DNA of 39,707 bases from Acidobacteriota bacterium (GCA_021781795.1 JAJXWA010000022.1:1-39707), one strand, 5' to 3'; shown: positions 31,280 through 39,707, counted from the first letter of the stretch. The notes: a model not told the origin generated them from the letters alone. Numbers and translations are program-made.

Positions 31280-32509
31280 TTACTTGACGCGGACGGTGGG
31301 CTCGACCGAGAGACCAGGGCGCAGGACGTGCACGGAGTCTTCGTCCTTGAGGTCCGTAAAGTCGATGCGAACCGGGAGGCGCTGGACAACTTTCACGTAG
31401 TTGCCGGTGGCGTTCTCAGGCGGGAAGAGTGAAAGCACGGAACCAGTGGCTCCGCCAATCTGGGTGACAGTGCCTTTGTAGTCCTTTCCGGTGGCGTCGA
31501 CGTGAATCTCGACGGACTGGCCCGCGGACATGTGACGCAGTTGGGTCTCCTTGAAGTTGGCTATGACCCAGAGGTCTTCAAGGGAAACAAGGGTCATGAG
31601 GTTCTGGCCGACGGAGACGTTCTGATTGATCTCTACGCTCTTGCGGGTAACGATGCCGGCGACGGGAGCGGTGATACGGGTGTAGCTGAGGTTGAGCTGG
31701 GCCTGTTCAAGCTGTGCTTTGGCCTGAGCGACCTGGGCGAGAGCCTGTCGGGCGCGGGCGTTCTGCGCGGCGACCTGCTGCGGCCCGGTCTGCGCGTACT
31801 TGAGCTGGGCCGCGGACTGGCGCTCGCGCTCGCGAGCGACGCGGACGGCGTCACTGGCGGCCTGCTGGCTGGCCTGAGAGTCGGCGAGGGCGGCCTTGGC
31901 TGCATCGGCGGCGGCCACGGCAGCGTCATACTGCTGTTTGCTGATGACGTCTTTTGCGACGAGAGTCTTGTAGCGCGTGAGATCCGACTGGGCCTTGAAG
32001 TCGTTGGCCTGCGCCTGGGCGACGCGGGCCTGAGCGGCCTGCAACTGCTGTTCCGCCTGCGAGACGGCCGCGTGCGCACCGGTGACGTCCGCGTTGGCCG
32101 AGGTGAGGGTGCTGCCGGTGTTCACTGTGGCGATGGGCACTGCGACCTGCGCCGCTGCGGCGTTGGCCTCAGCGCTGGCGAGGGCGGCTTTGGCGTTATC
32201 GACGGCAACCTGGAAGTCGCGCGGATCGAGCTCGGCGATGGTGTCGCCGGCTTTGACGACCTGGTTTTCTTCGACATCGACCTTGACGACCTGACCGGCG
32301 ATGCGGGAGCTGATCTGCAGGAGATGGCCGTTAATCTGGGCGTCGTCGGTGTCTTCGTAGAAGGTGGAGCGCCACCAGAGCCCGGCGGCGACCAGCGCCA
32401 GCACGGCGATCACGACGAGGATAATGCCCTTGCGCCGGGACTGCGGCGGGGCCAGCTCGGTGGTGTCATCGGGCGCGGGTTGGACTGCTGTTGGTTTGGA
32501 ATCCGCCAC
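31280..32509 (-). CDS. EmrA/HlyD-type membrane fusion protein
   Basis: 409 residues starting at a GTG with GGGAGG at the end of the upstream TolC gene; the two genes are two bases apart. One inner-membrane helix (about 28-46) follows a short cytoplasmic start. Then come the lipoyl/barrel-sandwich half (TDDAQINGHLLQISSRIAG, VEENQVVKAGDTIAELDP), a long alanine- and glutamine-rich coiled-coil hairpin (about 105-265), the second lipoyl half (ITAPVAGIVTRKSVEINQNV) and beta-barrel domains (LVSLEDLWVIANFKETQL). It links an inner-membrane pump to an outer-membrane channel. EmrA normally pairs with EmrB (MFS), which is not found next to it. Confidence 0.92.
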   Translation of the reverse strand: MADSKPTAVQPAPDDTTELAPPQSRRKGIILVVIAVLALVAAGLWWRSTFYEDTDDAQINGHLLQISSRIAGQVVKVDVEENQVVKAGDTIAELDPRDFQVAVDNAKAALASAEANAAAAQVAVPIATVNTGSTLTSANADVTGAHAAVSQAEQQLQAAQARVAQAQANDFKAQSDLTRYKTLVAKDVISKQQYDAAVAAADAAKAALADSQASQQAASDAVRVARERERQSAAQLKYAQTGPQQVAAQNARARQALAQVAQAKAQLEQAQLNLSYTRITAPVAGIVTRKSVEINQNVSVGQNLMTLVSLEDLWVIANFKETQLRHMSAGQSVEIHVDATGKDYKGTVTQIGGATGSVLSLFPPENATGNYVKVVQRLPVRIDFTDLKDEDSVHVLRPGLSVEPTVRVK

Positions 32510-32511
32510 GT

Positions 32512-33936
32512 CTACTTTCCTCCCAGATACTTTTTGTAATCCTGCGCGGCGCCGACGGCGCGTGCAAGGTTAAGTTTTGCTATGTTGTGCCGGTACAGGC
32601 TGGCGACATATTGATCGTTGGCCTGAGCGAGGGACTGCTCGGCCTGGCTGACGGGCAGGTTGTCACTGACGCCGCTGGCGTAGCGCTGCTGCGCGTCGCT
32701 GAGTTCCTGCGTGGCGAGATCGACGCTGGAGCGGGCGACCTCAACCTGCTGCTGGGCGGAGGCGATGTCGAGGAGAGCATCGCGTACGTCGGCGTCGGCC
32801 TGCGCATTGGCGTCACTGAGCTGCGCCTTGCTGGTGTCGAGCTGCGACTGGGCGACGGCTGCGTCTCCGCGCAGACTGAATTCCTTGAAAAGCGGCACGC
32901 TGAGAGTGCCGGCTGCATCGCCGGTGCCGTGCGAGTGCAGAGCGTTGACGCCGATGTCGCCATAGTCGCCGGCGAACTTGACGGTGGGCAGGCGCTCGGC
33001 TGTCGCGGCTTTGCGCTGCTCCTGCGCGGCGGCGGTCTGCTCGACGAGGGCGGCGAGGTCTTTACGATTGGCGTGCGCGTCACGGATGGCGGCATTGACG
33101 TCAATCTGGTCGAAGGCCGAGTAGGGGGCAGTGTCAGTCAGATTGAATTTCTGGTCGAGGGGCAGGCCGATGGTGCGCGCGAGGGCAAGGCGATCCTTTT
33201 CCAGCTGGTTGAGGCTGACGATGGACTGCTGCTGGAGGGACTGATAATCCACGCGAGCGCGGAGTTCATCGAGACGCGGCGCGGTGCCGGCCTCGTGTCG
33301 AGCGATGGCCTGGTCGAGCGAGATTTTGGCGGTGGCGACCTGCGCATCGACGCTGGTGACGCGAGCCTGGTCCGCGAGGACGAGCAGGTAGGCATTGCCG
33401 ACGGTGAGGACGACCATCTCGCGCGCGTCCTGCGCGGAGAGCTGCGCGGAGTTGAAGTCGTGGCGCGTGGCGAGGTACTCGTGCAGCGATTTGAGATCGA
33501 GCAGCGAAAGGTTGAGGTAGGCGCGGAGATCGGTGTAGCCGAAGGGGCCGATGAGGACCGGGAAGCCGGGGATGCGGAGTCCTTCTGCGGCGAGATCGAC
33601 CTGCTGCACGGACTCCTGCGCGTTGAAGGTAACGGACGGCAAGAGCGACTGAAGCTGGCTGAGGCGCTGGCCGCGCGCCTGCTGGGTCTGAGTGGCGCTG
33701 AGGATGACGCCGAGATTGTTTTTCAGGCCGCGCTGGATGGCGTCGTCGAGCGAGAGGTCAATGGGCTGAGCCGAGGCCTGGCCTGCGACGACGCTGCCGG
33801 AAAAGCTGGACGCGGTGGGTCCCGAGGGCGGGTTGGGCGGCGCCTGCGCGGCGATGGGCCTGGCGGACACTACCATCCACGCAAGGGCGACTGCGCATAG
33901 GACCGGCACGGATTTTCCTGAATGATTGGATAGCAT
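32512..33936 (-). CDS. TolC-family outer-membrane channel protein
   Basis: 474 residues. A signal peptide (hydrophobic LCAVALAWMVV, cleavage near PIAAQ, residue 31) is followed by two outer-membrane-efflux-protein repeats: LSLDDAIQRGLKNN at about 57 opens the first, and the second ends with LSDAQQRYASGVSDNLPVSQAEQSLAQANDQYVASLYRHNIAKLNLARA, both family hallmarks. The protein would form the trimeric outer-membrane and periplasmic tunnel of an efflux system with the EmrA-type adaptor downstream. I start at the ATG 33936; a TTG lies directly before it. The sigma-like gene ends 174 bases upstream on the same strand. Confidence 0.9.
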   Translation of the reverse strand: MLSNHSGKSVPVLCAVALAWMVVSARPIAAQAPPNPPSGPTASSFSGSVVAGQASAQPIDLSLDDAIQRGLKNNLGVILSATQTQQARGQRLSQLQSLLPSVTFNAQESVQQVDLAAEGLRIPGFPVLIGPFGYTDLRAYLNLSLLDLKSLHEYLATRHDFNSAQLSAQDAREMVVLTVGNAYLLVLADQARVTSVDAQVATAKISLDQAIARHEAGTAPRLDELRARVDYQSLQQQSIVSLNQLEKDRLALARTIGLPLDQKFNLTDTAPYSAFDQIDVNAAIRDAHANRKDLAALVEQTAAAQEQRKAATAERLPTVKFAGDYGDIGVNALHSHGTGDAAGTLSVPLFKEFSLRGDAAVAQSQLDTSKAQLSDANAQADADVRDALLDIASAQQQVEVARSSVDLATQELSDAQQRYASGVSDNLPVSQAEQSLAQANDQYVASLYRHNIAKLNLARAVGAAQDYKKYLGGK

Positions 33937-34110
33937 CAAGAATCTTTGTCGAATCGTGGCAGGATTGCTGCCGGAAAGTTGTTGGCAAGTATACAGATGC
34001 CCGGAAAGGGCCGCAGGGTGCGTAAAAGTAGTGTACCGGAGTGGGAGGCGTGCAGGTTGGAGAGAAAACAGGCAGACCTGGGGCTGAAATCCGGTCTGCG
34101 GTGGCTAAGT

Positions 34111-34806
34111 TTAGCGGACAGTGGTGGCCTGGATGAGTTGCGAGGCGATGGAGCAGAGGCCCTGACGGAAGACATCGCGGACGGAGTCCGCCGACCAGGC
34201 GGCTGCGTTCGGGCTGGCGTGGGCGGCGAGAAGCTGGGCGACCTCGGGCGAGGTGAAACCGGCGACGGCGCGGAGGGCAAAGATGACGCGGGCTTGCACG
34301 GGAAGGCTGTTGAGCCAGTTACGGACGCGCTCGCGGTCGGGGCCGGCCATCATGCGCTCGAGTTGCTGGCTGGAGACTCCGGCGGCGTCGAGGTCATCGT
34401 CGTCGATGCAGCCGGTGGAGGCTGTCGACTCGGCAGGTGCGGCGAGGCTTCCGGGGCTGCGGCGCTCGAGAAGCTCGAGAGCGGAAGCAGCAAGGGCGCG
34501 GCGGCTGCTGACGCGGGCCTGGCCTGCGTCGCTGCAGGCGGAGACTTCGACTTTGGCGATGGCGGTCTCGACGAGATGAATGCTCGCTTCGCCTTCGCCG
34601 ACGAGCATGGAGGCGAGGCTGTAGAGGCCGGCGGCGATGAAGTCGAGAGCGGAGTCGTGTCCGGCGAGAGCCTGGCGAACCGTGGAGTCGTCCTTCGTCT
34701 GGCCATCGAGGAGGCCGCTCACCTGCGAAGCGAAGGCGCGCGCCTCAGCCGGGATGGGCACGGGAGGAATGAGGCTGTCTTTGGATGGGGCTGAATCTTC
34801 GGCCAT
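34111..34806 (-). CDS. Sigma-factor-like protein, divergent
   Basis: 231 residues. Two parts recall an ECF sigma factor. At about 50-80, FIAAGLYSLASMLVGEGEAS leading into HLVETAIAKVE matches region 2 in pattern, though the usual DAEDLVQE core is degenerate. At about 158-225, RVRNWLNSLPVQARVIFALR leads to AGFTSPEVAQLLAAH and DSVRDVFRQGLCSIASQL, a region 4 helix-turn-helix with an insert between its helices. A long linker separates them. The start (34806) has GGAG ten bases upstream; an earlier ATG at 34845 is possible. No anti-sigma gene is next to it. The TolC and EmrA-type genes follow on the same strand, so it may control them. Whether it acts as a sigma factor is unknown. Confidence 0.6.
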   Translation of the reverse strand: MAEDSAPSKDSLIPPVPIPAEARAFASQVSGLLDGQTKDDSTVRQALAGHDSALDFIAAGLYSLASMLVGEGEASIHLVETAIAKVEVSACSDAGQARVSSRRALAASALELLERRSPGSLAAPAESTASTGCIDDDDLDAAGVSSQQLERMMAGPDRERVRNWLNSLPVQARVIFALRAVAGFTSPEVAQLLAAHASPNAAAWSADSVRDVFRQGLCSIASQLIQATTVR

Positions 34807-35048
34807 GTGCAGGGCTCTCCATGGGATGGGGCTTCCCTGCTCCATGCTCTACCCGCGAGGCAGGGCGGGTCAATCGGGTGTTGCCAGGATGTCTGAGACG
34901 GCTGGCTAACGCGTATAGCACGAAGGAGATGGAGGGAATGCGCAGAGAGGTTGAAGGGAGGTTGAATTTCTGGCGGGGTGGACGCAATGCACTGCTGAGG
35001 CGGCGGAAACGCGATAGACTTGGCATCACAGCGCGCGGCGCAGCAGGC

Positions 35049-37211
35049 ATGGCACGAACGACCCCCAAACAGACGCTTTTCAACGGACGCGACCACTCGT
35101 GGATGCAGTTCAACCGGCGTGTGCTCGAAGAGGCCGAAGACACGACGAATCCGCTGCTGGAGCGGGTGAAGTTTCTGGCAATTACGGGGTCGAACCTGGA
35201 CGAGTATGTAGAGGTCAGGCAGGCGGGGCTGCTGCAGCGGATTGAGGATGGGTACCAGGAGCCGGGATACGACGGGCTGCGTCCGGACGAGTCGCTGACG
35301 GTGCTGACGGCGGAAATTCACAGCTTTGTGGAGGCGCAGTACAAGTGCTGGAACGAGCACCTGCTGCCGGAGCTGAAGCAGCAAGGCATCCGGCTGCTGG
35401 AGTGGGAAGAGTTGAGCGACGAGGCGCGGACGTATGCGCAAGGCTATTTTGCGCGCGAGGTCGATCCGCTGCTGACGCCGATTGCGATTGACCCGGCACA
35501 TCCGTTTCCGCGCGTGCTGAACAAGGCGCTGTGCCTGGCGCTGCTGCTGAAGCGGAAGCGGCGCACCTCGGGACCGGCGATTCTGGGTGTGGTGACGGTG
35601 CCGCGAGCCCTGCCGCGGTTTGTGCGCCTTCCCGGAGAAGATGGACGCCACGATTATCTGTTACTGCAGGACCTGATTGCGCAGAATCTGTCGGGGATGT
35701 ATCGCGGCTATGAGGTGATGGCGCGGGCGGCGTTCCGGGTGACACGCAACTCAAACCTGTATTTCGAAGAGGAAGAGGCGCGGTCGCTGTTGGAGACGAT
35801 TCGCGTGGAGCTGCACAACCGGCGCAAGGGGGACGCGGTGCGGCTGGAGGTGGAAGCCGGAGCGCACACGGAGATTATGGAACGGCTGCGCGTGAACTTT
35901 GAGCTGGAAGAGAACCAGGTCTTCCAGTGCGACGGGCCAATGAATCTGTCGCGGCTGATGTTTTTCTACGGCGACGTAGAAAAGCCCGCGCTGAAGTTTG
36001 CGCCTTTTACGCCGAAGGCGCTGCATCTCAGCCGCAAGGCGGCGAACATCTTCGATGAGCTGCGGCTGCACGATATTCTTCTGCACCATCCTTATGACTC
36101 GTATGACGCCGTGGTGGATTTTATCCAGCAGGGCGCGGAAGACACAGCCGTGGTGAGCATGAAGCAGACGCTCTACCGCACGAGCAGCGACTCGCCGATG
36201 TTCGCGGCTCTGACCGAGGCGGCGGCGACGAAGGAAGCGACGCTGGTGGTGGAGCTGATGGCGCGCTTCGATGAGGCGTCGAACATACGCTGGGCGCGGA
36301 GCATGGAAGACGCGGGAGTTCAGGTCTTCCACGGCGTGGTGGGATTGAAGACGCATTGCAAGCTGGCGATGCTGGTGCGGCGGGACGAGGACGGGGTGAC
36401 GCGGCGCTACTGCCACCTGGGCACAGGCAACTACAACCCTGTAACGGCGCGCTTCTATACGGACCTGAGCCTGCTGACGAGCGATCCGCAGATCACGGAG
36501 CGGGTACACATGGTCTTCAACTATCTGACGGCGCATGCGGAGGTGGATGACTATCGGCCGCTGCTGGTGGCTCCGCTGACGATGGCGGAGAGCTTTCTGG
36601 GGCTGATTCGGCGGGAGGCGGAGCATGCGCGCGCGGGACGTCCGGCGCACATTGTGGCGAAGATGAATGCGCTGCTGGAGCCGAGCGTGATTGAGGCACT
36701 GTATGCGGCTTCGCAGGCGGGCGTGGAGATCGATCTGATTGTGCGGGGACTTTCCATTCTGCGGCCGGGGGTAAAGGGGCTGTCGGAACGGATTCGGGTG
36801 CGGTCGATTGTGGGGCGTTTTCTGGAGCACTCGCGCATCTTCCACTTTGCGAATGGCGGGCACGACGAAATCTATGTGGGATCGGCGGACTGGATGCCGC
36901 GCAATTTGTTTGAGCGGTGCGAGGTGGCGTTCCCGGTGCGCGATCCGGCGGCGAAGGCGCGGATTCATGATGAGATTTTGCCGGCGCTGATGGCCGATAC
37001 GGCAAAGGCGCGGATGCAGCAGAGCGACGGAAAGTATGTTCGCGCGACTGCCCTGTACAAGGGTGCGCCGGCCTTCAATTCTCAGGAGTTCCTGATGAAG
37101 CTTGCAGAAGGCAAGGCGGATCTGGACGCGATTCCGGAGGCGAGGCCGATGAAAGGCCCTGCGCGGCAGAGAGCGCCAAAAGTGGCGCGGAAAGCAGATG
37201 CGGCGGACTGA
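35049..37211 (+). CDS. ppk1: Polyphosphate kinase 1
   Basis: 720 residues covering all four Ppk1 domains. The N domain opens GRDHSWMQFNRRVLEEAED and ITGSNLDEYVEVR; the head domain follows; the two catalytic C domains contain MKQTLYRTSSDSPM, GLKTHCKLAM and LGTGNYNP. The autophosphorylated histidine is H436, and the second active-site histidine is H594 (LEHSRIFHFANGG), matching E. coli H435 and H592 in spacing. It makes polyphosphate from ATP reversibly. I start at 35049 because that opening fits the family; the frame is open to 34785, and an ATG at 34938 has a good ribosome binding site, so a longer N-terminus is possible. Confidence 0.96.
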   Translation: MARTTPKQTLFNGRDHSWMQFNRRVLEEAEDTTNPLLERVKFLAITGSNLDEYVEVRQAGLLQRIEDGYQEPGYDGLRPDESLTVLTAEIHSFVEAQYKCWNEHLLPELKQQGIRLLEWEELSDEARTYAQGYFAREVDPLLTPIAIDPAHPFPRVLNKALCLALLLKRKRRTSGPAILGVVTVPRALPRFVRLPGEDGRHDYLLLQDLIAQNLSGMYRGYEVMARAAFRVTRNSNLYFEEEEARSLLETIRVELHNRRKGDAVRLEVEAGAHTEIMERLRVNFELEENQVFQCDGPMNLSRLMFFYGDVEKPALKFAPFTPKALHLSRKAANIFDELRLHDILLHHPYDSYDAVVDFIQQGAEDTAVVSMKQTLYRTSSDSPMFAALTEAAATKEATLVVELMARFDEASNIRWARSMEDAGVQVFHGVVGLKTHCKLAMLVRRDEDGVTRRYCHLGTGNYNPVTARFYTDLSLLTSDPQITERVHMVFNYLTAHAEVDDYRPLLVAPLTMAESFLGLIRREAEHARAGRPAHIVAKMNALLEPSVIEALYAASQAGVEIDLIVRGLSILRPGVKGLSERIRVRSIVGRFLEHSRIFHFANGGHDEIYVGSADWMPRNLFERCEVAFPVRDPAAKARIHDEILPALMADTAKARMQQSDGKYVRATALYKGAPAFNSQEFLMKLAEGKADLDAIPEARPMKGPARQRAPKVARKADAAD

Positions 37212-37222
37212 GATTCGCGGCA

Positions 37223-38185
37223 ATGGCACGCGCGGACGAGCAACCCACCGAGCGCTGTGTGTCTCCTACAATGAGAACAGTGCCGCTTCCCCTGGCCAAT
37301 TCGCCTGCGCAGGTGCGCGCGCGGCTGCATGTGCGCCGCGAATCGCACAAAGTCCATTTCCCCGGCGCCCTGAGTCTGTGGCATCTCGCAAGCATGGATG
37401 CGCCGACCGTGGCGGTGGTGTGGGCGCTGGCCTTTGCCTGGGCAGGCGGGTTGCGGCTGCCGGCCTGGGTTCCGGTGATGCTGGCGATGGGCACATGGAC
37501 GGTCTACATCGGCGACCGGTTGCTCGACGCACGTGCGGGATTACGGACAGGAGCCGCAGACCGGCTGCGGGAGCGCCACTTCTTTCACTGGCGGCAACGG
37601 AAGGCGCTGCTGCCGCTTGCGCTTGCAACGGGTGGAACAGCGGCGGCGATCATCCTACTGCGGATGCCGGTGGCGATTCGTGAAAGGAATGTGGCGCTGG
37701 GCGCGGCGGCGCTGGTGTACTTCTCAGGGGTGCATGCGCTGGGCGGGCGAGGTCTGCAACGGCTGCCCAAGGAGTTGCTGGTTGGTGTGCTTTTCGCGGC
37801 GGGGTGCACGCTGCCAACGCTGACGCGACTGCGACTGATGGGAAATGCTTGGGAGGATCTTGCACCGTTGCTTGTGGCCGCGGCCGCCTTTGCGGCGCTG
37901 GCGTGGCTGAACTGCCATGCGATTGAACGGTGGGAGTCAGACGTGGTGGACGACGCGTCGAAGGTCTGGAAGGCTGCCGCGATGCTTGCGCTGACGACAC
38001 TGGGCTTGGCGTTGCTGATGGCGGGTATCGACGCGCATCGCATCGCCCTGCTGCTGCTGTGCGCCGCTGGGAGCGCGCTTCTGACTGGCGGGCTGGATCG
38101 GATGCGAGGGCGGCTTGCTCCGCTTGCGCTGCGCACCGCAGCCGATCTTGTACTACTGACGCCGCTGGTGTGTCTGCTGAGATGA
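37223..38185 (+). CDS. UbiA-like integral membrane protein
   Basis: 320 residues (304 if it starts at the ATG 37271); neither start has a convincing ribosome binding site. About eight or nine hydrophobic helices. The segment TVYIGDRLLDAR carries D98 and D102 in the DxxxD spacing of UbiA prenyltransferases, and AWLNCHAIERWESD is a plausible second polar site; the usual NDxxDxxxD is reduced. UbiA enzymes join prenyl chains to aromatic acceptors. The gene starts 11 bases after ppk1, and its TGA overlaps the ATG of a methyltransferase (ATGA), so the two are coupled. Family membership is a resemblance, not a certainty. Confidence 0.6.
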   Translation: MARADEQPTERCVSPTMRTVPLPLANSPAQVRARLHVRRESHKVHFPGALSLWHLASMDAPTVAVVWALAFAWAGGLRLPAWVPVMLAMGTWTVYIGDRLLDARAGLRTGAADRLRERHFFHWRQRKALLPLALATGGTAAAIILLRMPVAIRERNVALGAAALVYFSGVHALGGRGLQRLPKELLVGVLFAAGCTLPTLTRLRLMGNAWEDLAPLLVAAAAFAALAWLNCHAIERWESDVVDDASKVWKAAAMLALTTLGLALLMAGIDAHRIALLLLCAAGSALLTGGLDRMRGRLAPLALRTAADLVLLTPLVCLLR

Positions 38186-38835
38186 ACCGCGCGCCAAACT
38201 TCAACCGCGTCGCGCTGATTTATGCGGCGATGGAGAAGGCGACGTTTGGCCCTTGGCTCTGGCGTTGCCGGTGCAGCTTTCTGCCGGAACTGACGACGCA
38301 GCGGAGCGGCCTTGTTGTGGGCGATGGGGATGGGCGGTTTACAGCAAAACTGCTTGAAGAGAATTCGCTGGTGCTGGTGGATGCGGTGGATGCAAGCACG
38401 GAGATGCTGCACAAACTGTCGTGCAACGCGGGCCTGCGCGCGGGGCGCGTGCGCATGCACCTGGCCGATGCGCGCGAGTGGGAGCCGGAGAACTCGGCCT
38501 ACGACCTGATTGTGACGCACTTTTTTCTGGACTGCCTGACTACGGCCGAGGTGGGAACGCTGGCGCACAAGATTCGCAGTCATGCGAGCGCCAACGCAGT
38601 GTGGGTCGTGTCAGAGTTTGCCATTCCGAAGGGGTGGCTTGGCTGGCTGATTGCGCGGCCCTTGGTGCTGGGGCTGTATGGTGCGTTTTTTGTGCTCACG
38701 GGGTTGCGTGTGCAGCGGTTGCCGAAGTACGGCGAGGCGCTGGTCGAAGCGGGATGGGCTAGGCTGAGTGAGAAGAAGCTGCTGGGCGGGTTACTGGTCA
38801 GTGAACTGTGGGGCACGGATTCGCAAGCAGAGTAG
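38182..38835 (+). CDS. SAM-dependent methyltransferase, class I
   Basis: 217 residues. Motif I is GLVVGDGDGRFTAKLL with the acidic end of strand 2 in LVDAVDASTEML, then LADAREW and YDLIVTHFFLDCLT, giving a normal Rossmann-fold methyltransferase. A hydrophobic C-terminal part (GWLGWLIARPLVLGLYGAFF) suggests that it sits at the membrane. Its start overlaps the upstream UbiA-like gene by four bases, so translation is coupled and both may act on one membrane-bound substrate. The substrate is unknown. Confidence 0.82.
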   Translation: MNRAPNFNRVALIYAAMEKATFGPWLWRCRCSFLPELTTQRSGLVVGDGDGRFTAKLLEENSLVLVDAVDASTEMLHKLSCNAGLRAGRVRMHLADAREWEPENSAYDLIVTHFFLDCLTTAEVGTLAHKIRSHASANAVWVVSEFAIPKGWLGWLIARPLVLGLYGAFFVLTGLRVQRLPKYGEALVEAGWARLSEKKLLGGLLVSELWGTDSQAE

Positions 38836-38941
38836 ATGGCGAGAGCCGCAGCACGGGCAACGAAGAATTATTACTTTCATGTTAAAATCTCGTCTAACAA
38901 AACGGTAACTGACACAGGCGAGCCTGGATAAGACCTTCCGT
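38836..38941 (+). promoter_or_regulatory. AT-rich spacer before sixA, probable promoter
   Basis: The 106 bases include TTACTTTCATGTTAAAATC (38869-38887), an AT-rich patch standing out from the GC-rich surroundings. TAAAAT at 38882-38887 is a possible -10; the -35 is not clear. It suggests that sixA has its own promoter. Confidence 0.35.
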
Positions 38942-39469
38942 ATGAATCTCTATCTTATGCGCCACGCGAATGCCGGATTGCGGCGCGACAATCCAACACT
39001 CGACGCCAAGCGCGCCCTCATCCGAGAGGGCAAAGATCAGTGCATGCTGATGGCGCGGATGCTGAACGCGATGAAGGTGCAGTTGGACGTGATTGTGTCC
39101 AGCCCGCTGAAGCGCGCGCTGCAGACGGCTCAGTTTGTAGGAACGGAGATGGGGTACGAGGCGAAGGTGGAGATCAGCCCGGCCCTGGCGCCCGATGCGG
39201 ATTTTGTGGCATTCCAGGCGCTCATCGATCACTATGCAGAGTATGAAGATGTGCTAATGGTGGGACACAATCCCAACCTGTTCAAGTTCCTGGGCAGGAT
39301 CATCACGGGCAACGGAGGCGCCGGGGTGCGGATGCGGAAGGGTTCGATTGCACGCATCGCGATGGATAAGCATCCCCCACTGCTGCAGTGGCTAATTGAC
39401 CCGCGGATGGCGCGTAACATTTATGCAAGCGTGGCGAAGAGTTCGCGGCCAAAGACCTCGCGGAAGTAA
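38942..39469 (+). CDS. sixA: Phosphohistidine phosphatase SixA-like
   Basis: 175 residues of the histidine phosphatase (RHG) family. The phosphoacceptor is H8 in LYLMRHANAG, with ISSPLKRALQTA-like substitution (VSSPLKRALQTAQF) and the second histidine in LMVGHNPNL. SixA removes phosphate from phosphohistidine proteins. It lies in the same direction as ppk1 and next to a ppx/gppA gene, where RHG phosphatases linked to phosphate metabolism are often found. Its last 49 bases overlap the 3' end of the convergent ppx gene. No strong ribosome binding site is visible. Confidence 0.9.
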   Translation: MNLYLMRHANAGLRRDNPTLDAKRALIREGKDQCMLMARMLNAMKVQLDVIVSSPLKRALQTAQFVGTEMGYEAKVEISPALAPDADFVAFQALIDHYAEYEDVLMVGHNPNLFKFLGRIITGNGGAGVRMRKGSIARIAMDKHPPLLQWLIDPRMARNIYASVAKSSRPKTSRK

Positions 39470-39707
39470 CCCGCCTCTTTTCTCAAGGACCACAATTCCA
39501 ACTCTGCGCCGGTTCGGCCGGGCTTGATTTCTATGTGAACACGCCTGGGATAGGCGCGGGCCGTCACGCGCAGCACGTCGCTGGCGCGGTCCTGATTGAG
39601 CGCAACGGCAAGGCGCAGCAGCACCACGGCGCGATGCACATGCTTGTGCTCCTCGGGTGGAATGTTGCGGAGGGCGCGGTCGCCGGGCTGCGGGCGGCTC
39701 TTGCCGA
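39421..39707 (-). CDS. Ppx/GppA exopolyphosphatase, C-terminal part (5' end outside window)
   Basis: The minus-strand frame enters from the right edge and runs to a TAA at 39421-39423. It reads RNIPPEEHKHVHRAVVLLRLAVALNQDRASDVLRV, the C-terminal helical region of the Ppx/GppA family (R-x-x-x-LLRLAxALN is typical). About 95 residues are visible. These enzymes hydrolyse polyphosphate or pppGpp, the opposite of the nearby ppk1. The gene converges on sixA with a 49-base overlap of coding sequence. The N-terminal catalytic ASKHA domain is beyond the window. Confidence 0.75.
   Translation of the reverse strand, partial: GKSRPQPGDRALRNIPPEEHKHVHRAVVLLRLAVALNQDRASDVLRVTARAYPRRVHIEIKPGRTGAELELWSLRKEAGYFREVFGRELFATLA

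Noticed and set aside
35751..37229. Minus-strand open frame of 492 residues across ppk1
   Set aside because: Its arginine- and histidine-rich composition is a shadow of ppk1, which has both catalytic histidines in place.

Overview
The window reads as chromosomal DNA of an acidobacterium, most likely in or near the Acidobacteriaceae (class Terriglobia). The evidence is a VWFA-related protein of the acidobacterial type, an IPT/TIG-repeat lipoprotein, two DUF4382/DUF5666-type lipoproteins, a small CxxC protein of a kind I associate with this group, GC-rich DNA, and hairpins without U-tracts at gene ends. This assignment rests on gene content, not on a marker gene. I see no rRNA, tRNA, CRISPR array, insertion sequence or prophage.

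Layout. 1-4225: the tail of an unknown gene, then a minus-strand block running rubrerythrin (exported), a DUF2231-like membrane protein, a histidine kinase and a sigma-54-dependent response regulator. 4760-8571: a tandem universal stress protein, a VWFA-related protein and an exported M48 protease, all plus strand. 8694-9973: a small exported helical protein and a small zinc-ribbon protein. 10583-15634: two large cell-envelope lipoproteins. 15838-18977: the operon nnr-tsaE-dlgD. 19574-20856: a YtrA-type GntR repressor overlapping a slipin gene, with a clear operator. 19427-21104: four related intergenic palindromes on either side of that operon. 21141-23228: mntH and its probable regulator mntR.

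23506-28964 looks like a less settled, accessory stretch. It holds an ArsR-SRPBCC pair, a relic of a PEP-utilising enzyme with a stop codon inside its best-conserved block, an exported alpha/beta hydrolase, a frameshifted AraC regulator and an exported serine hydrolase. 29191-34806 (minus) carries a second DUF4382-type lipoprotein and the set sigma-like protein, TolC-type channel and EmrA-type adaptor, with no inner-membrane pump beside it. 35049 to the end is a polyphosphate cluster: ppk1, a UbiA-like membrane protein translationally coupled to a methyltransferase, sixA, and the 3' end of a ppx/gppA gene that overlaps sixA tail to tail.

The points most worth following are: the rubrerythrin/DUF2231/two-component block with hairpins over the ribosome binding sites; the intergenic palindrome family with constant edges and variable stems; the GntR-slipin module; the divergent sigma-like protein upstream of a pump-less TolC/EmrA pair; and the UbiA-like/methyltransferase pair inside the polyphosphate cluster.
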